Of a stretch of 51,070 nt of DNA, positions 8,791-17,098 are shown in pieces. Origin of the DNA: Chryseobacterium limigenitum (lineage in GTDB: Bacteria > Bacteroidota > Bacteroidia > Flavobacteriales > Weeksellaceae). The DNA lies in contig NZ_FPKW01000025.1 in assembly GCF_900114875.1 (NCBI RefSeq), forward strand, positions 1 to 51,070, given 5' to 3'. The stretch's first letter is position 1. Each line of letters starts with the position of its first letter. The notes below the pieces were generated by a model. That model searched no databases. It had not been told where the DNA came from and saw only the letters and a program-made list of their open reading frames with translations. Position numbers and translations under genes: made by a program.

Positions 8791-9228
8791 CTATTTTAAA
8801 ATTTCTGTAAGAGCAGGCTGTTTGTATTCTACAGAATAATCTTTAGCCGTTTGTCCTTTGTCATTTTTCAAAGTCTTTGTTGCTCCTTTTTTCAGCAATG
8901 CTTTTGCAAGATCTGCCCTGCCGTATTTTGCTGCGATCATCAGCGGTGTTTGATTATCACATGATTTATTAACATCTACATTGTTGGAAAGTAAATAATT
9001 AAAAACATTTTTCTTATCATGTTTTACACTAAAAGAAAGCAGATTGTATGATGTTTCTTTAGCTCCGAAACACTTGTTGTAATCTTCTTTTGCGAAGCTT
9101 TTTTTCAGTGTTTCTATATTGTCAGTCTGAAAAGCAACCTTTTGTTCCCTCAAAATCTGTTGTGCAAATAATAGGTTGGCAAATATTGAGATTCCGAATA
9201 CGAATAAAGTAGAGATTATTTTTTTCAT
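8791..9228 (-). CDS. Secreted ankyrin-repeat protein
   Basis: A 145-residue protein with a Sec signal peptide (MKKIISTLFVFGISIFANLLFAQ), so probably periplasmic. The rest is an ankyrin array. One weaker repeat covers about 60-85 (SYNLLSFSVKHDKKNVFNYLLSN). A clear one follows, NQTPLMIAAKYGRADLAKALLKKGA, and a third begins TKTLKNDKGQTAKDYS. Ankyrin repeats bind proteins; the partner is unknown. It is single-gene, with its own promoter and terminator. Confidence 0.8.
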   Translation of the reverse strand: MKKIISTLFVFGISIFANLLFAQQILREQKVAFQTDNIETLKKSFAKEDYNKCFGAKETSYNLLSFSVKHDKKNVFNYLLSNNVDVNKSCDNQTPLMIAAKYGRADLAKALLKKGATKTLKNDKGQTAKDYSVEYKQPALTEILK

Positions 9229-9253
9229 GAAATTTTTATTTTTTATGAATATA

Positions 9254-9261
9254 CAAAGCTA
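9254..9261 (-). promoter_or_regulatory. -7 box TAGCTTTG of the ankyrin gene
   Basis: Minus-strand TAnnTTTG match about 26 bases before the ATG at 9228. The remaining bases to 9500 are AT-rich with no other clear signal. Confidence 0.5.
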
Positions 9262-9501
9262 ATTCATTTTTTGGTAAAATTATTTATTATGATGTCTAAA
9301 AATATATGTTTTTTTCAAAATATTTCTTTTAATAATGTTGAGATTATATTTATATAGTTAGATTGCTAAAATTAATAAAGAAAAAGGCATCATTTTACGG
9401 TAAGAGATGAATGCTGAGCTTTTTCAAAGAATATAATCCATTTTCGATTTAAGTTTTCGAAAAACTTTCCATATGCTAATTATTTATCATTTCTGAATCT
9501 A

Positions 9502-9509
9502 TACTTTTG
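9502..9509 (+). promoter_or_regulatory. -7 box TACTTTTG of the MATE exporter
   Basis: TAnnTTTG match ending 17 bases before the ATG at 9527. Confidence 0.55.
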
Positions 9510-9526
9510 ACGTAGATTTTACAGCT

Positions 9527-10921
9527 ATGACAAAATATATAGATTTCATCAAAAAAGCATTCAGCAGCGAGAGTGTAGATTATACCAAAATCGGGATTAG
9601 AAGCGCGGTTCTTCTTTTAGCGATTCCGATGATGCTGGAAATGGCAATGGAATCCGTTTTTGCCTTGGTCGATTTGTATTTTGTAGGCCATCTTAAAGAA
9701 AGCGGATTCGCAATACAAACGGTTGGGCTCACAGAATCTGTGCTTTCAATCATGTACTCTATTGCGATCGGAATGAGTATGGCTGCAACGGCTTTGGTTG
9801 CAAGAAGAATTGGCGAGAAAAACCCTGAAAAAGCTTCTCAAAGTGCTGCGCAGGTGATTTTGGTCTCATTTGCCATTACTTTTATTTTAAGTTTAATAGG
9901 CGTTATTTATGCGGAAGAAATTTTAATTCTAATGGGATCAAAGCCTGAAGCAGCAGCTTATGGTAAAGATTTTACCAGAATTATGATGGGAAGCAGTGTA
10001 ATCATCATGCTTTTATTTTTAATCAACGGAATTTTCCGGGGAGCAGGAAATGCAGCCATTGCTATGAAAAGTCTTTGGATCGCCAATATTGCCAATATTA
10101 TTCTCTGTCCGGTTTTAATTAAAGGTTTGGGGCCTATTCCGGCGATGGGATTAACGGGGGCTGCTCTTGCAACAACAATTGGAAGAAGTATTGGAGTTAT
10201 TTACCAATTATATCACCTTTTGGTAGCTGATACGGAGATTAGGATAAAATTAAATTATTTTAAACCTGATTTTAAGCTCATCAAATCAACCGTAAAAATT
10301 GCAACTCCGGGAATTTTTCAATTTGTGATTGCATCTTGTAGCTGGATCTTTTTAGCAAAATTAGTGGCAACGACCGGAGAAGAAAATGCTTCGGCAGGTT
10401 ACCAGACAGCACTTAGATTAATGATGTTTTTTATTCTTCCGGCTTGGGGATTGAGCAATGCCGCATCAACTTTGGTCGGTCAAAATATGGGAGCCAATGA
10501 AATGTTGAGAGCAGAACAATCTGTCATGAAAACTGTTAAGTATAATGTTATTTTCATGCTCATTGTGAGTTTGCTTTTCTTTCTCTTAGGAGATTTTCTC
10601 GTTGGATTTTTCACAAAAGAAATAGAAATTAAAAATTATGCTACAAACGCTTTACACATTATGAGTGTGGGATTTGTTTTCTACGGAATCGGTATGGTGA
10701 TGATCAATGCTTTTAATGGAGCCGGAGATACATGGACGCCTACTTGGGTTAATTTTTTCGGGTTTTGGATGTTTCAGATTCCGTTGGCATATTTTCTTTC
10801 AAAACATTTGGGAATGGGGCCGAAAGGAGTTTTTATTTCTATTCCTACAGCAGAAACTTTAATTACAATCGTTGCTTTTATTTTGTTTAAAAAAGGAAAA
10901 TGGAAAACGGTGAAAGTCTGA
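9527..10921 (+). CDS. MATE-family efflux transporter
   Basis: A 464-residue inner-membrane antiporter of the MATE/NorM type, which exports cationic drugs or metabolites in exchange for H+ or Na+. Twelve hydrophobic segments are expected and the hydropathy pattern fits. Family-like pieces are IPMMLEMAMESVFALVDLYFVGHL near the N terminus, and AATALVARRIGEKNPEKASQSAAQ with its mirror in the second half, STLVGQNMGANEMLRAEQS. NAFNGAGDTWTPTWVNFFGFW lies near the C terminus. The substrate is not predictable. It stands alone between the ankyrin and THX genes. Confidence 0.9.
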   Translation: MTKYIDFIKKAFSSESVDYTKIGIRSAVLLLAIPMMLEMAMESVFALVDLYFVGHLKESGFAIQTVGLTESVLSIMYSIAIGMSMAATALVARRIGEKNPEKASQSAAQVILVSFAITFILSLIGVIYAEEILILMGSKPEAAAYGKDFTRIMMGSSVIIMLLFLINGIFRGAGNAAIAMKSLWIANIANIILCPVLIKGLGPIPAMGLTGAALATTIGRSIGVIYQLYHLLVADTEIRIKLNYFKPDFKLIKSTVKIATPGIFQFVIASCSWIFLAKLVATTGEENASAGYQTALRLMMFFILPAWGLSNAASTLVGQNMGANEMLRAEQSVMKTVKYNVIFMLIVSLLFFLLGDFLVGFFTKEIEIKNYATNALHIMSVGFVFYGIGMVMINAFNGAGDTWTPTWVNFFGFWMFQIPLAYFLSKHLGMGPKGVFISIPTAETLITIVAFILFKKGKWKTVKV

Positions 10922-11017
10922 TGGTTTAGGCTGGAAGTTAAAATTGAGATGTAAGTTTCATTTTTCAACTTTTAGCTCAAACATTATAAAATTTTTAACA
11001 AGTTAATTGATCGGTTT

Positions 11018-11046
11018 TTAGATACGAATGTTTAAATTCGTACTAA
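11018..11046 (+). promoter_or_regulatory. Hairpin in the leader of the THX gene
   Basis: TTAG-A-TACGAAT pairs with ATTCGTA-CTAA around a 6-base loop. This is an 11-bp stem with one bulged A, ending 19 bases before the ATG at 11066. It is either an RNA leader structure or a dyad operator. No convincing TAnnTTTG box was found for this gene. Confidence 0.5.
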
Positions 11047-11065
11047 TCAACAAAATAATTTACTT

Positions 11066-11182
11066 ATGGGAAAAGGAGACAAAAAATCAAGAAGAGGAAA
11101 AATCAATAACGGAAGTTATGGTAAGAGAAGACCTAAAAAGGCTTCAAAACAGATTACACCTTCAGAAGAAAAATCTAAATAA
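11066..11182 (+). CDS. 30S ribosomal protein THX
   Basis: A 38-residue, very basic protein beginning MGKGDKKSRRGKINNGSYGK and continuing RRPKK. This fits the small bTHX (S31e-like) ribosomal peptides, which in Thermus sit in a cavity at the top of the 30S head and stabilise it. The GKGDKKSRRGK..NGSYGK pattern is the family signature as I recall it. The acidic-serine tail (TPSEEKSK) is unconserved. It is preceded by a hairpin and followed by a strong terminator, so it is expressed on its own. Confidence 0.85.
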   Translation: MGKGDKKSRRGKINNGSYGKRRPKKASKQITPSEEKSK

Positions 11183-11202
11183 TAGTAATTTTTCTTTAAA
11201 AT

Positions 11203-11236
11203 AAAAAAGACCAAAGATTTCTCTTCGGTCTTTTTT
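11203..11236. terminator. Bidirectional terminator between THX and DUF937 genes
   Basis: A-run, GACC, an A-C mismatch, AAGA, loop TTTC, TCTT, GGTC, then six Ts. It has A and T tracts on both sides and so can serve both converging genes. Confidence 0.8.
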
Positions 11237-11254
11237 GTATTCAAATTAAATTAT

Positions 11255-11911
11255 TTATTTTCCGAAAAGGCCGCCAAGGATATCTCCCAATCCGCCGCCA
11301 CCTTGTTGTTTCTGTTGGTTTCCACCTCCAAGAACGCTGCCTAAAATATCATTTAAAGGGTTTCCTGAAGATTGAGATTGTCCGCCACCAAGAACACTTC
11401 CTAAGATATCATTCAATGGATTTGAACCTTCTGCTTGAGCCTGATTAGAGGCATTTCCTAAAATACCACCCAAAAGATCTCCTAAACCTCCTGCGCCAAC
11501 ATTGCTCTGTTGTTTTTCTTTCCCAATGTAGCCCATGATGACAGGAGCCAGCATTGCCAGAATAGGACCGATTTTATCAATCGAAATTCCTGTATTTTGT
11601 GATAATTGGTTCTCAACATTTTGCTTATCACCTCCGAAAATGTGACTTAAAATTGAACCGCCTTCTGCCTGTCTGGCTTCAAGCTGTGAAGAATCATTAA
11701 GAATACTTCCGTCGTGATCTTTATCTAAAGCATTATTCAATGCTTCCGCTTCTTTAGCATCTTGAGATTTATTTCTAAGATACGAAATAACCAACGGTGC
11801 TGCTACAGCCAATAAAGCGATAATTTGGTTCTTGCTGATGCCAAATTTATTCTCAGCCTGTTGTGCAACTTCGTTGCCCGTGTTACCTGTTAGTAGGTCG
11901 ATTAAACTCAT
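11255..11911 (-). CDS. DUF937 protein with Gly-rich repeats
   Basis: A 218-residue protein of the DUF937 (YidB-like) group, function unknown. The N-terminal domain has SLIDLLTGNTGNEVAQQAENKFG and the helix IIALLAVAAPLVISYL. A second DUF937-like unit follows with IGPILAMLAPVIMGYIGK. The C-terminal third is Gly/Gln/Ser-rich, with two near-identical NPLNDILGSVLGGG blocks plus related GLGDLLGGILG and GLGDILGGLFG. ATG 11911 is preferred over one at 11944, because the latter overlaps the -7 box at 11942-11949. The 'DKDHDGSILND' stretch resembles a calcium-binding loop, which is speculative. Confidence 0.75.
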   Translation of the reverse strand: MSLIDLLTGNTGNEVAQQAENKFGISKNQIIALLAVAAPLVISYLRNKSQDAKEAEALNNALDKDHDGSILNDSSQLEARQAEGGSILSHIFGGDKQNVENQLSQNTGISIDKIGPILAMLAPVIMGYIGKEKQQSNVGAGGLGDLLGGILGNASNQAQAEGSNPLNDILGSVLGGGQSQSSGNPLNDILGSVLGGGNQQKQQGGGGLGDILGGLFGK

Positions 11912-11941
11912 GTTTGTGTTTGTTTTGTTGTTTATGTGAAT

Positions 11942-11949
11942 CAAATTTA
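11942..11949 (-). promoter_or_regulatory. -7 box TAAATTTG of the DUF937 gene
   Basis: Minus-strand TAnnTTTG match about 31 bases upstream of ATG 11911. It overlaps the alternative ATG at 11944, which argues against that start. Confidence 0.5.
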
Positions 11950-11992
11950 TTAAAAAATGTGATTGATAATTTTTTTTTAACTATAATTATTG

Positions 11993-13261
11993 TTAAAGTT
12001 TTTTTATTTCTTCAGAAGTGTATCCTTTACGTTTTAATTCTTTAATGTATCCTTCTGCACTTTCGGTCATCCAGGACATGGGTTCAGGGGCTGTTTTTTT
12101 ATCAACTGTAAACTCTAGAATACCAACGTTATTGTTCATCCATGGTAGCATGTAATAGTTTAATCCACCCTTGTAGCTTTTGAAACTATGAAATTCTTTT
12201 CCTCTTGAAGTAGACATCACCATCTTAAAGGAAAGAAAGTAAAATACCGGGATTAAAAGACAAACCCAAGATAGTTTTTTGATCAAAGGATATTTGGTAA
12301 ATGATAATGAGATACCATATCCTATAGACAGGGCAAAGATAAGATTAAACGGTATAAAGAACACATAGTTATCGGAAACTGCATAGAAAGTAGAAAAGCC
12401 ATAAACACATAAAGATCCTACGAAAAATACGTAGAACATTTTTCTATTCGTTTTGTAAAGCGAAATAATCCCAATTATACCAAAAACAGTAAATAAGTTA
12501 AAATTATAAAGTAAGTATATTACTGATTTTAACAAATCTTGGATACATTGAGTTGGGTTTTTCTTAAATGTATCTTCAATCCAATGTCCTCTGTCTGTTG
12601 AGAATGGTGAATTTAGAGGCAATCCGCTTAAAGAATTTAGAATAAACATAGAAGCGAAAATAGCTACAAAGGTAAAAAGAGAAGAATACACCGACTTTTT
12701 TTCTGTTTTAAAATAAAAAAGGAAAAGTAGAAATGCAGGTATTAGTAATATATTTTGTATGTGGAGCCAAAGGCTGACTCCTAGAAAAACAGCACTTAAA
12801 ACAATGTATTTGCTTTCTTTTGATTGAAAAGTTTTAATAATGCAGAAAAAGAACAGACTTATCCATAAGGTATTGTAAGTATAAACTTCTACAATTTCGG
12901 TATTCTTCCAGAAAGTAAAACTAAAACCAAAAATAAAAGCGGCCATAATAGAGACCCAATCAGATTTCACAAGAACTTTTACGGTAAGATATACAATGGC
13001 TACAGTAGCTGCGGCACAGCAGATTATTAATAGTCTGCTTGCTTCTATAGCATTAAGACCTGTGATATTTTTAATAAATATTACAGTATTAGTATATAAA
13101 AAGTGTGTAGTAGCAGTGGCAGTCTGCATATATTTCCCTTTTTCAGCCAGAAGTACAAAGTCTACGGAATCTGCAAAAGGAATTCTGCTAAAACTTCCTA
13201 TATAATAAATCAAAAAGAAAAGTAAAAATAGAAGAATAGAATAGTAAACTTTCTTAGACAT
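11993..13261 (-). CDS. Polytopic membrane protein, DUF2723/GT-C-like
   Basis: A 422-residue integral membrane protein with about nine to ten hydrophobic helices. The N terminus, with the acidic FADSVDFVLLAEKGKYMQTATATTHFLYT in the first periplasmic loop, resembles DUF2723 / GT-C glycosyltransferases. These transfer sugars from polyprenyl-phosphate donors to envelope targets. Acidic residues in that loop are typical of the catalytic site. The activity here is inferred from architecture only. It follows the DUF2480 gene by 3 bases and is surely in the same transcript. The C-terminal 50 residues form a soluble tail. Confidence 0.65.
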   Translation of the reverse strand: MSKKVYYSILLFLLFFLIYYIGSFSRIPFADSVDFVLLAEKGKYMQTATATTHFLYTNTVIFIKNITGLNAIEASRLLIICCAAATVAIVYLTVKVLVKSDWVSIMAAFIFGFSFTFWKNTEIVEVYTYNTLWISLFFFCIIKTFQSKESKYIVLSAVFLGVSLWLHIQNILLIPAFLLFLFYFKTEKKSVYSSLFTFVAIFASMFILNSLSGLPLNSPFSTDRGHWIEDTFKKNPTQCIQDLLKSVIYLLYNFNLFTVFGIIGIISLYKTNRKMFYVFFVGSLCVYGFSTFYAVSDNYVFFIPFNLIFALSIGYGISLSFTKYPLIKKLSWVCLLIPVFYFLSFKMVMSTSRGKEFHSFKSYKGGLNYYMLPWMNNNVGILEFTVDKKTAPEPMSWMTESAEGYIKELKRKGYTSEEIKKL

Positions 13262-13264
13262 CTA

Positions 13265-13774
13265 TTAATTCTTTAAAATAGGAACATTCGAACATGCTTC
13301 CCCAAACATCAAAGATTTTACAAGCGGTTGTAACTGTTCTACCAATTCTATATAAGCATTTTCAGGTATTTCTTTATCAGAACAGCCTTTTACCAAGACT
13401 CTTTTACCTCTCATTTCTTCAAAGTCATAAGTCTGAATGGCGTTGTGCATTAAAATAACTTCAAGATCCTCACGGTTTCCAAAAACAATCTTTTTTGCAA
13501 CACTTGTAAGTTTAGCTGTTAAGACAAAATAAGCCCAAAGCGGAACAATCGCATCCGCCGAATTATAAATGTAAATATAAGAGTCCTTATATTCTTCTGT
13601 ATTGATAGCTGCAACTTTCTCCCGGAAATCTTTTTCTTTCAGGATCATTTCCATAAAAAGAAAATCTTTCAGGTCAATGCCTTTTCTGGTGCCTTTCGGA
13701 ACAAGAGTAGCAAGATCAAAATTTATAAGACCGCTCTCTGCAACTTTATTTCTGATTTCAAATTCTTCTGACAT
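13265..13774 (-). CDS. DUF2480 family protein
   Basis: A 169-residue cytoplasmic protein of the Bacteroidota-specific DUF2480 family; function unknown. Recognised from the start NKVAESGLINFDLATLVPKGTRKGIDLKDFLFMEMILKEKDFR, the central SADAIVPLWAYFVLTAKL and the end KSLMFGEACSNVPILKN. The length is normal. It is the first gene of a two-gene minus-strand unit with the membrane protein downstream. Its promoter overlaps the divergent lpxB promoter. Confidence 0.8.
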   Translation of the reverse strand: MSEEFEIRNKVAESGLINFDLATLVPKGTRKGIDLKDFLFMEMILKEKDFREKVAAINTEEYKDSYIYIYNSADAIVPLWAYFVLTAKLTSVAKKIVFGNREDLEVILMHNAIQTYDFEEMRGKRVLVKGCSDKEIPENAYIELVEQLQPLVKSLMFGEACSNVPILKN

Positions 13775-13784
13775 TTTTTATCAT

Positions 13785-13802
13785 TATCTTTGAACAAATT
13801 TA
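13785..13802. promoter_or_regulatory. Overlapping divergent promoters, DUF2480 and lpxB
   Basis: TATCTTTG on the plus strand (13785-13792) points to lpxB. TAAATTTG on the minus strand (13802-13795) points to DUF2480. The boxes lie 2 bases apart, so the two start sites face through each other and RNA polymerases would compete. Confidence 0.55.
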
Positions 13803-13852
13803 CAAATTAAGATCGTACAAAGCCTTAATTTGTTCTCTATTCTTATCATAGA

Positions 13853-13892
13853 AACCTCCCATGATGACAAATCATTTAATTAAAAGGAGGTT
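13853..13892 (+). promoter_or_regulatory. Hairpin masking a GGAGG in the lpxB leader
   Basis: AACCTCC (13853-13859) can pair with GGAGGTT (13886-13892). A small inner ATGAT/ATCAT stem is also possible. The GGAGG sits 6 bases before an ATG at 13897 within a short open frame (13861-13917, 18 codons). The predicted leader of lpxB is about 135 bases. Confidence 0.4.
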
Positions 13893-13933
13893 CTTGATGA
13901 CCAAGAAAAATAAATAAAAAGGTTTCAGCAAAA

Positions 13934-15037
13934 ATGAAATATTATATCATCGCAGGAGAGGCATCCGGAGATTTACACGGAAGTAATCTAATGAAGTCAT
14001 TAAAAAAGAAAGATCCCAGTGCAGAATTCCGTTTCTGGGGTGGTGATCTCATGAAAGAGCAGGGCGGAACACTGGTAAAACATTACCGTGATCTCGCATT
14101 CATGGGCTTTTTGGAGGTTGCAATGAATCTGAGAACGATCCTGAATAATATTAAAATTTGTAAAGAAGATATTAAAGCTCATCGCCCTGATATTTTAATT
14201 TTGGTTGATTATCCGGGTTTTAATTTAAGAATCGCAAAATTTGCAAAAGAACTTGGAATTAAAGTTATCTATTATATTTCGCCACAACTTTGGGCCTGGA
14301 AAGAGGGTAGAGTAGAGATCATAAAAAAATATGTTGATGAAATGATGGTGATTCTTCCTTTTGAGGAAGATTTTTATAAAAAACATGGAGTTCATTCTCA
14401 TTTTGTAGGCCATCCGCTGCTGGATGCAATCTCGAGTTTAAAAGAAATTAAGATTGATGATTTTAAAAAAGAGCATGGCTTAAATGAAAAAGAAATCATT
14501 GCACTTTTACCCGGTTCAAGAAAACAGGAAGTTGAGAAAATGCTGGAAATAATGCTTTCTGTGCGACCTCATTTTAAAAATTATCAGTTCGTCATTGCCG
14601 GTGCCCCAAGTCTTCCGAAAGAATTTTATCAGAAATATGTTGACGATAATGTTCATTTTGTTTCCAATAAAACGTATGATTTATTAAGATGTTCAAAAGC
14701 TGCTTTGGTGACGTCCGGAACGGCGACTTTAGAAACCGCTTTGTTAAATGTCCCTGAAGTGGTTTGTTATCGGGGAAGTAAAATTTCTTACGCGATTGCT
14801 AAAAGATTGGTTAAAAATATCAAGTATATTTCTTTGGTTAACCTGATTATGGATCGTGAAGCGGTAAAAGAGTTAATTCAAAATGATCTGAATACTAAAA
14901 GTCTTGTCGAGGAACTAAATAAAGTTCTGGCAGGAGAGAAGAGAACTCAACTTTTAAAAGATTACGAATTATTAAGAGAAAAACTTGGCGGAAGCGGAGC
15001 GAGTGATCACGCAGCAGACGTGATTTTAAAAGTTTAA
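13934..15037 (+). CDS. lpxB: Lipid-A-disaccharide synthase
   Basis: LpxB (GT19) condenses UDP-2,3-diacylglucosamine with lipid X to give the lipid A disaccharide at the inner membrane. The 367 residues have the family start YYIIAGEASGDLHGSNLMKSL. Further signatures are ISPQLWAWKEGRV, HFVGHPLLDA, LLPGSRKQEV and the C-terminal donor-site piece TSGTATLETALLNVPEVVCYRG. Length and motifs are normal. In many Bacteroidota it follows surE; here it stands alone behind a long structured leader, with a terminator after it. Confidence 0.95.
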   Translation: MKYYIIAGEASGDLHGSNLMKSLKKKDPSAEFRFWGGDLMKEQGGTLVKHYRDLAFMGFLEVAMNLRTILNNIKICKEDIKAHRPDILILVDYPGFNLRIAKFAKELGIKVIYYISPQLWAWKEGRVEIIKKYVDEMMVILPFEEDFYKKHGVHSHFVGHPLLDAISSLKEIKIDDFKKEHGLNEKEIIALLPGSRKQEVEKMLEIMLSVRPHFKNYQFVIAGAPSLPKEFYQKYVDDNVHFVSNKTYDLLRCSKAALVTSGTATLETALLNVPEVVCYRGSKISYAIAKRLVKNIKYISLVNLIMDREAVKELIQNDLNTKSLVEELNKVLAGEKRTQLLKDYELLREKLGGSGASDHAADVILKV

Positions 15038-15056
15038 AATATTGAATTATTCATAT

Positions 15057-15090
15057 AAATCGTAGAAATTTTTTCTGCGATTTTTCTTTT
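15057..15090 (+). terminator. Terminator of lpxB
   Basis: AAATCGTAGAAA pairs with TTTCTGCGATTT (one T-G pair) and is followed by T-rich sequence, 20 bases after the lpxB stop. Confidence 0.75.
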
Positions 15091-15157
15091 ATAAAACGAA
15101 TATTGGCTCGTTTGGCAAATTCTCAAATATTGGCGTGTTATTTTTATTTCGAATAAA

Positions 15158-15165
15158 TATTTTTG
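15158..15165 (+). promoter_or_regulatory. -7 box TATTTTTG of comEC
   Basis: TAnnTTTG match ending 19 bases before the TTG at 15185. This supports use of the TTG as start codon. Confidence 0.5.
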
Positions 15166-15184
15166 AGCAGCACAATTTTTTTGA

Positions 15185-16954
15185 TTGAATAAACAGCCTC
15201 TTTTGATTCTGGTCATTTGTTTTGTTCTTGGGATTCTTCTTCAAGATCAATTTCCTTTGGATGAAACTTCCGTTTTTTTTATAATAGGTATTTGCTTACT
15301 TGCTTTAATTTCTACCTTTTTTAAATCTTATTTTTTATTTAAGCTAAAGCCTTACATATTGGGTTTCATGTTTTTTGGAGTGGGAATTTGTCTGCACTCT
15401 TTCAATGTATTTTCTTCGGAAAAGGTTGTTGATTCTCAAAATGAAACCATCATTTTTAAAATTTCTAAAAAACTAAATTCTACTGAAAAATATAAAAAAT
15501 ATGAAGTTGTTGCTCAATCGGGAAAAGAGCATTTTAATTCAATTTTATTTATTTCAAAAATTAATGAAGAGCTTGACTTTAAGCATTATTACAAGGCGAA
15601 AGTGTATATATCACAGCCGAAATCCCCACAATATGATTTTCAGTTTGATTATGCGAAATATTTACGACGAAAAAATATTGACCGTCAATGTTATTTATCA
15701 GAAGGATTTTCTTCTGCTTTGAGAAATGATTTGAGCTGGAATGAAATGATTCTGCAGAAAAGGCTTGGAGTTCTCCAAAATATTGATCAATCTAAAATGT
15801 CACCGCAAAGCCGGGAATTTTTAAAAGGAATTATTTTAGCGGACAGAACTGAAATAGATGCGGAAACGGTGCAGGATTTTAATAAATCCGGATTGGTGCA
15901 TTTTCTTGCAATCTCAGGAACTCATATTGTCGTAATTTTCGGATTATTCTACTTTTTATGTATGTATTTTTTTCCTGTGAAATTGAAAAATTATATAATT
16001 ATTTTAAGTTTAATATTTATTTGGTTATTTGCCGCTTTTATTGGATTTGGGAATTCTGTTTTACGCTCCTGTATTATGCTGACGGTATATTTTATCTATG
16101 TTTTGCTTCAAAGAAAACCGGATTTATTGCATTCTTTGGCGTTGTCGGCTTTCATTATTTTGATTTTAGATACCCAGCAGATCTTTGATGTAGGATTTCA
16201 ATTGAGTTTCATTGCCGTTCTCGGGATTTTTTGGTTGAATCAGCCAATTTTAAAATATTTCCCAAAACAGGATAATTACTTAAAAAAAATACTTTTCAAT
16301 ACAATTTCAATTTCTGTTTCGGCGCAATTGGCAACACTTCCGTTGGTGCTGTATTATTTCCACCAGTTTTCGTTTATTTCCATCTTAGCGAATTTTATTA
16401 TTGTTCCGTTTTCTGAGGTTATTATTGTCTTTTCATTTTTAATGACAGCTTTGATCGCTTTTAAAATTGATTTCAATCTGATCAATATTGTGTATGATTT
16501 TACGATTAACATATTGTTGAAAAGTATTCATTGGTTTGCTGATTTTGATTCATTATTTTTTGAAAATATCCCAATGAATTTACTTGAAGTAGTATCACTT
16601 TTCGTTATAGTTTATTTGCTGAGGTTGGCCATTTTAAAATTTAATGATAAAAATTCGGTGAGGTTGTTAATGGCGGTTTTTGCATTTTTAATGATACGAT
16701 TAAGTTGTGATATGATTGAAAATCAAAAGGAAGAGATTTTGCTTCATGATTTTAATAAACATAAATTGTTTTCTGTAAAAAAGGGAAACAGAGTTTGTTT
16801 TTGGATTGAAAATAATTCTAATATTGATAAGATTACTAAATATATTATTAATCCATACAAATCTTCGAGGAGATTAGACACTATTGAAGTGAAATTTTTT
16901 CCAACTTTAACACAAAAGGTGGTGTACAAGGGTAAAGTTTATAATATAAATTAA
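15185..16954 (+). CDS. ComEC/Rec2-family DNA uptake channel protein
   Basis: A 589-residue polytopic membrane protein. The N terminus has helices and a DUF4131-like soluble segment (about 70-180). The competence domain follows, with DFNKSGLVHFLAISGTHIVVIFG and further helices to about 490. ComEC forms the inner-membrane pore through which single-stranded DNA enters during transformation. The C-terminal metallo-beta-lactamase-like domain of Bacillus ComEC is absent; only about 90 residues without HxHxDH follow the last helices, as in several Bacteroidota homologues. The start is TTG: a TGA stop lies directly upstream in frame and the next ATG is about 60 codons in. Confidence 0.85.
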   Translation: MNKQPLLILVICFVLGILLQDQFPLDETSVFFIIGICLLALISTFFKSYFLFKLKPYILGFMFFGVGICLHSFNVFSSEKVVDSQNETIIFKISKKLNSTEKYKKYEVVAQSGKEHFNSILFISKINEELDFKHYYKAKVYISQPKSPQYDFQFDYAKYLRRKNIDRQCYLSEGFSSALRNDLSWNEMILQKRLGVLQNIDQSKMSPQSREFLKGIILADRTEIDAETVQDFNKSGLVHFLAISGTHIVVIFGLFYFLCMYFFPVKLKNYIIILSLIFIWLFAAFIGFGNSVLRSCIMLTVYFIYVLLQRKPDLLHSLALSAFIILILDTQQIFDVGFQLSFIAVLGIFWLNQPILKYFPKQDNYLKKILFNTISISVSAQLATLPLVLYYFHQFSFISILANFIIVPFSEVIIVFSFLMTALIAFKIDFNLINIVYDFTINILLKSIHWFADFDSLFFENIPMNLLEVVSLFVIVYLLRLAILKFNDKNSVRLLMAVFAFLMIRLSCDMIENQKEEILLHDFNKHKLFSVKKGNRVCFWIENNSNIDKITKYIINPYKSSRRLDTIEVKFFPTLTQKVVYKGKVYNIN

Positions 16955-17067
16955 TTGTTGCCTTTTTTCGTTTTTCCTTTATTTATAATGCTTTATGGGC
17001 TTATTTAGAAAGATTACAAACTGACTAATAGTGAGATTTCTCACTTTTGAGTATAGTTAACATTTCT

Positions 17068-17075
17068 TAATTTTG
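17068..17075 (+). promoter_or_regulatory. Promoter of sdhCAB (TTTG ... TAATTTTG)
   Basis: TAATTTTG fits the -7 consensus. A TTTG at 17046-17049 lies 18 bases upstream and fits the -33 element. The leader to ATG 17099 is about 17-20 bases. Confidence 0.65.
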
Positions 17076-17098
17076 TAGAAATTCAAATTTAAACTTAT

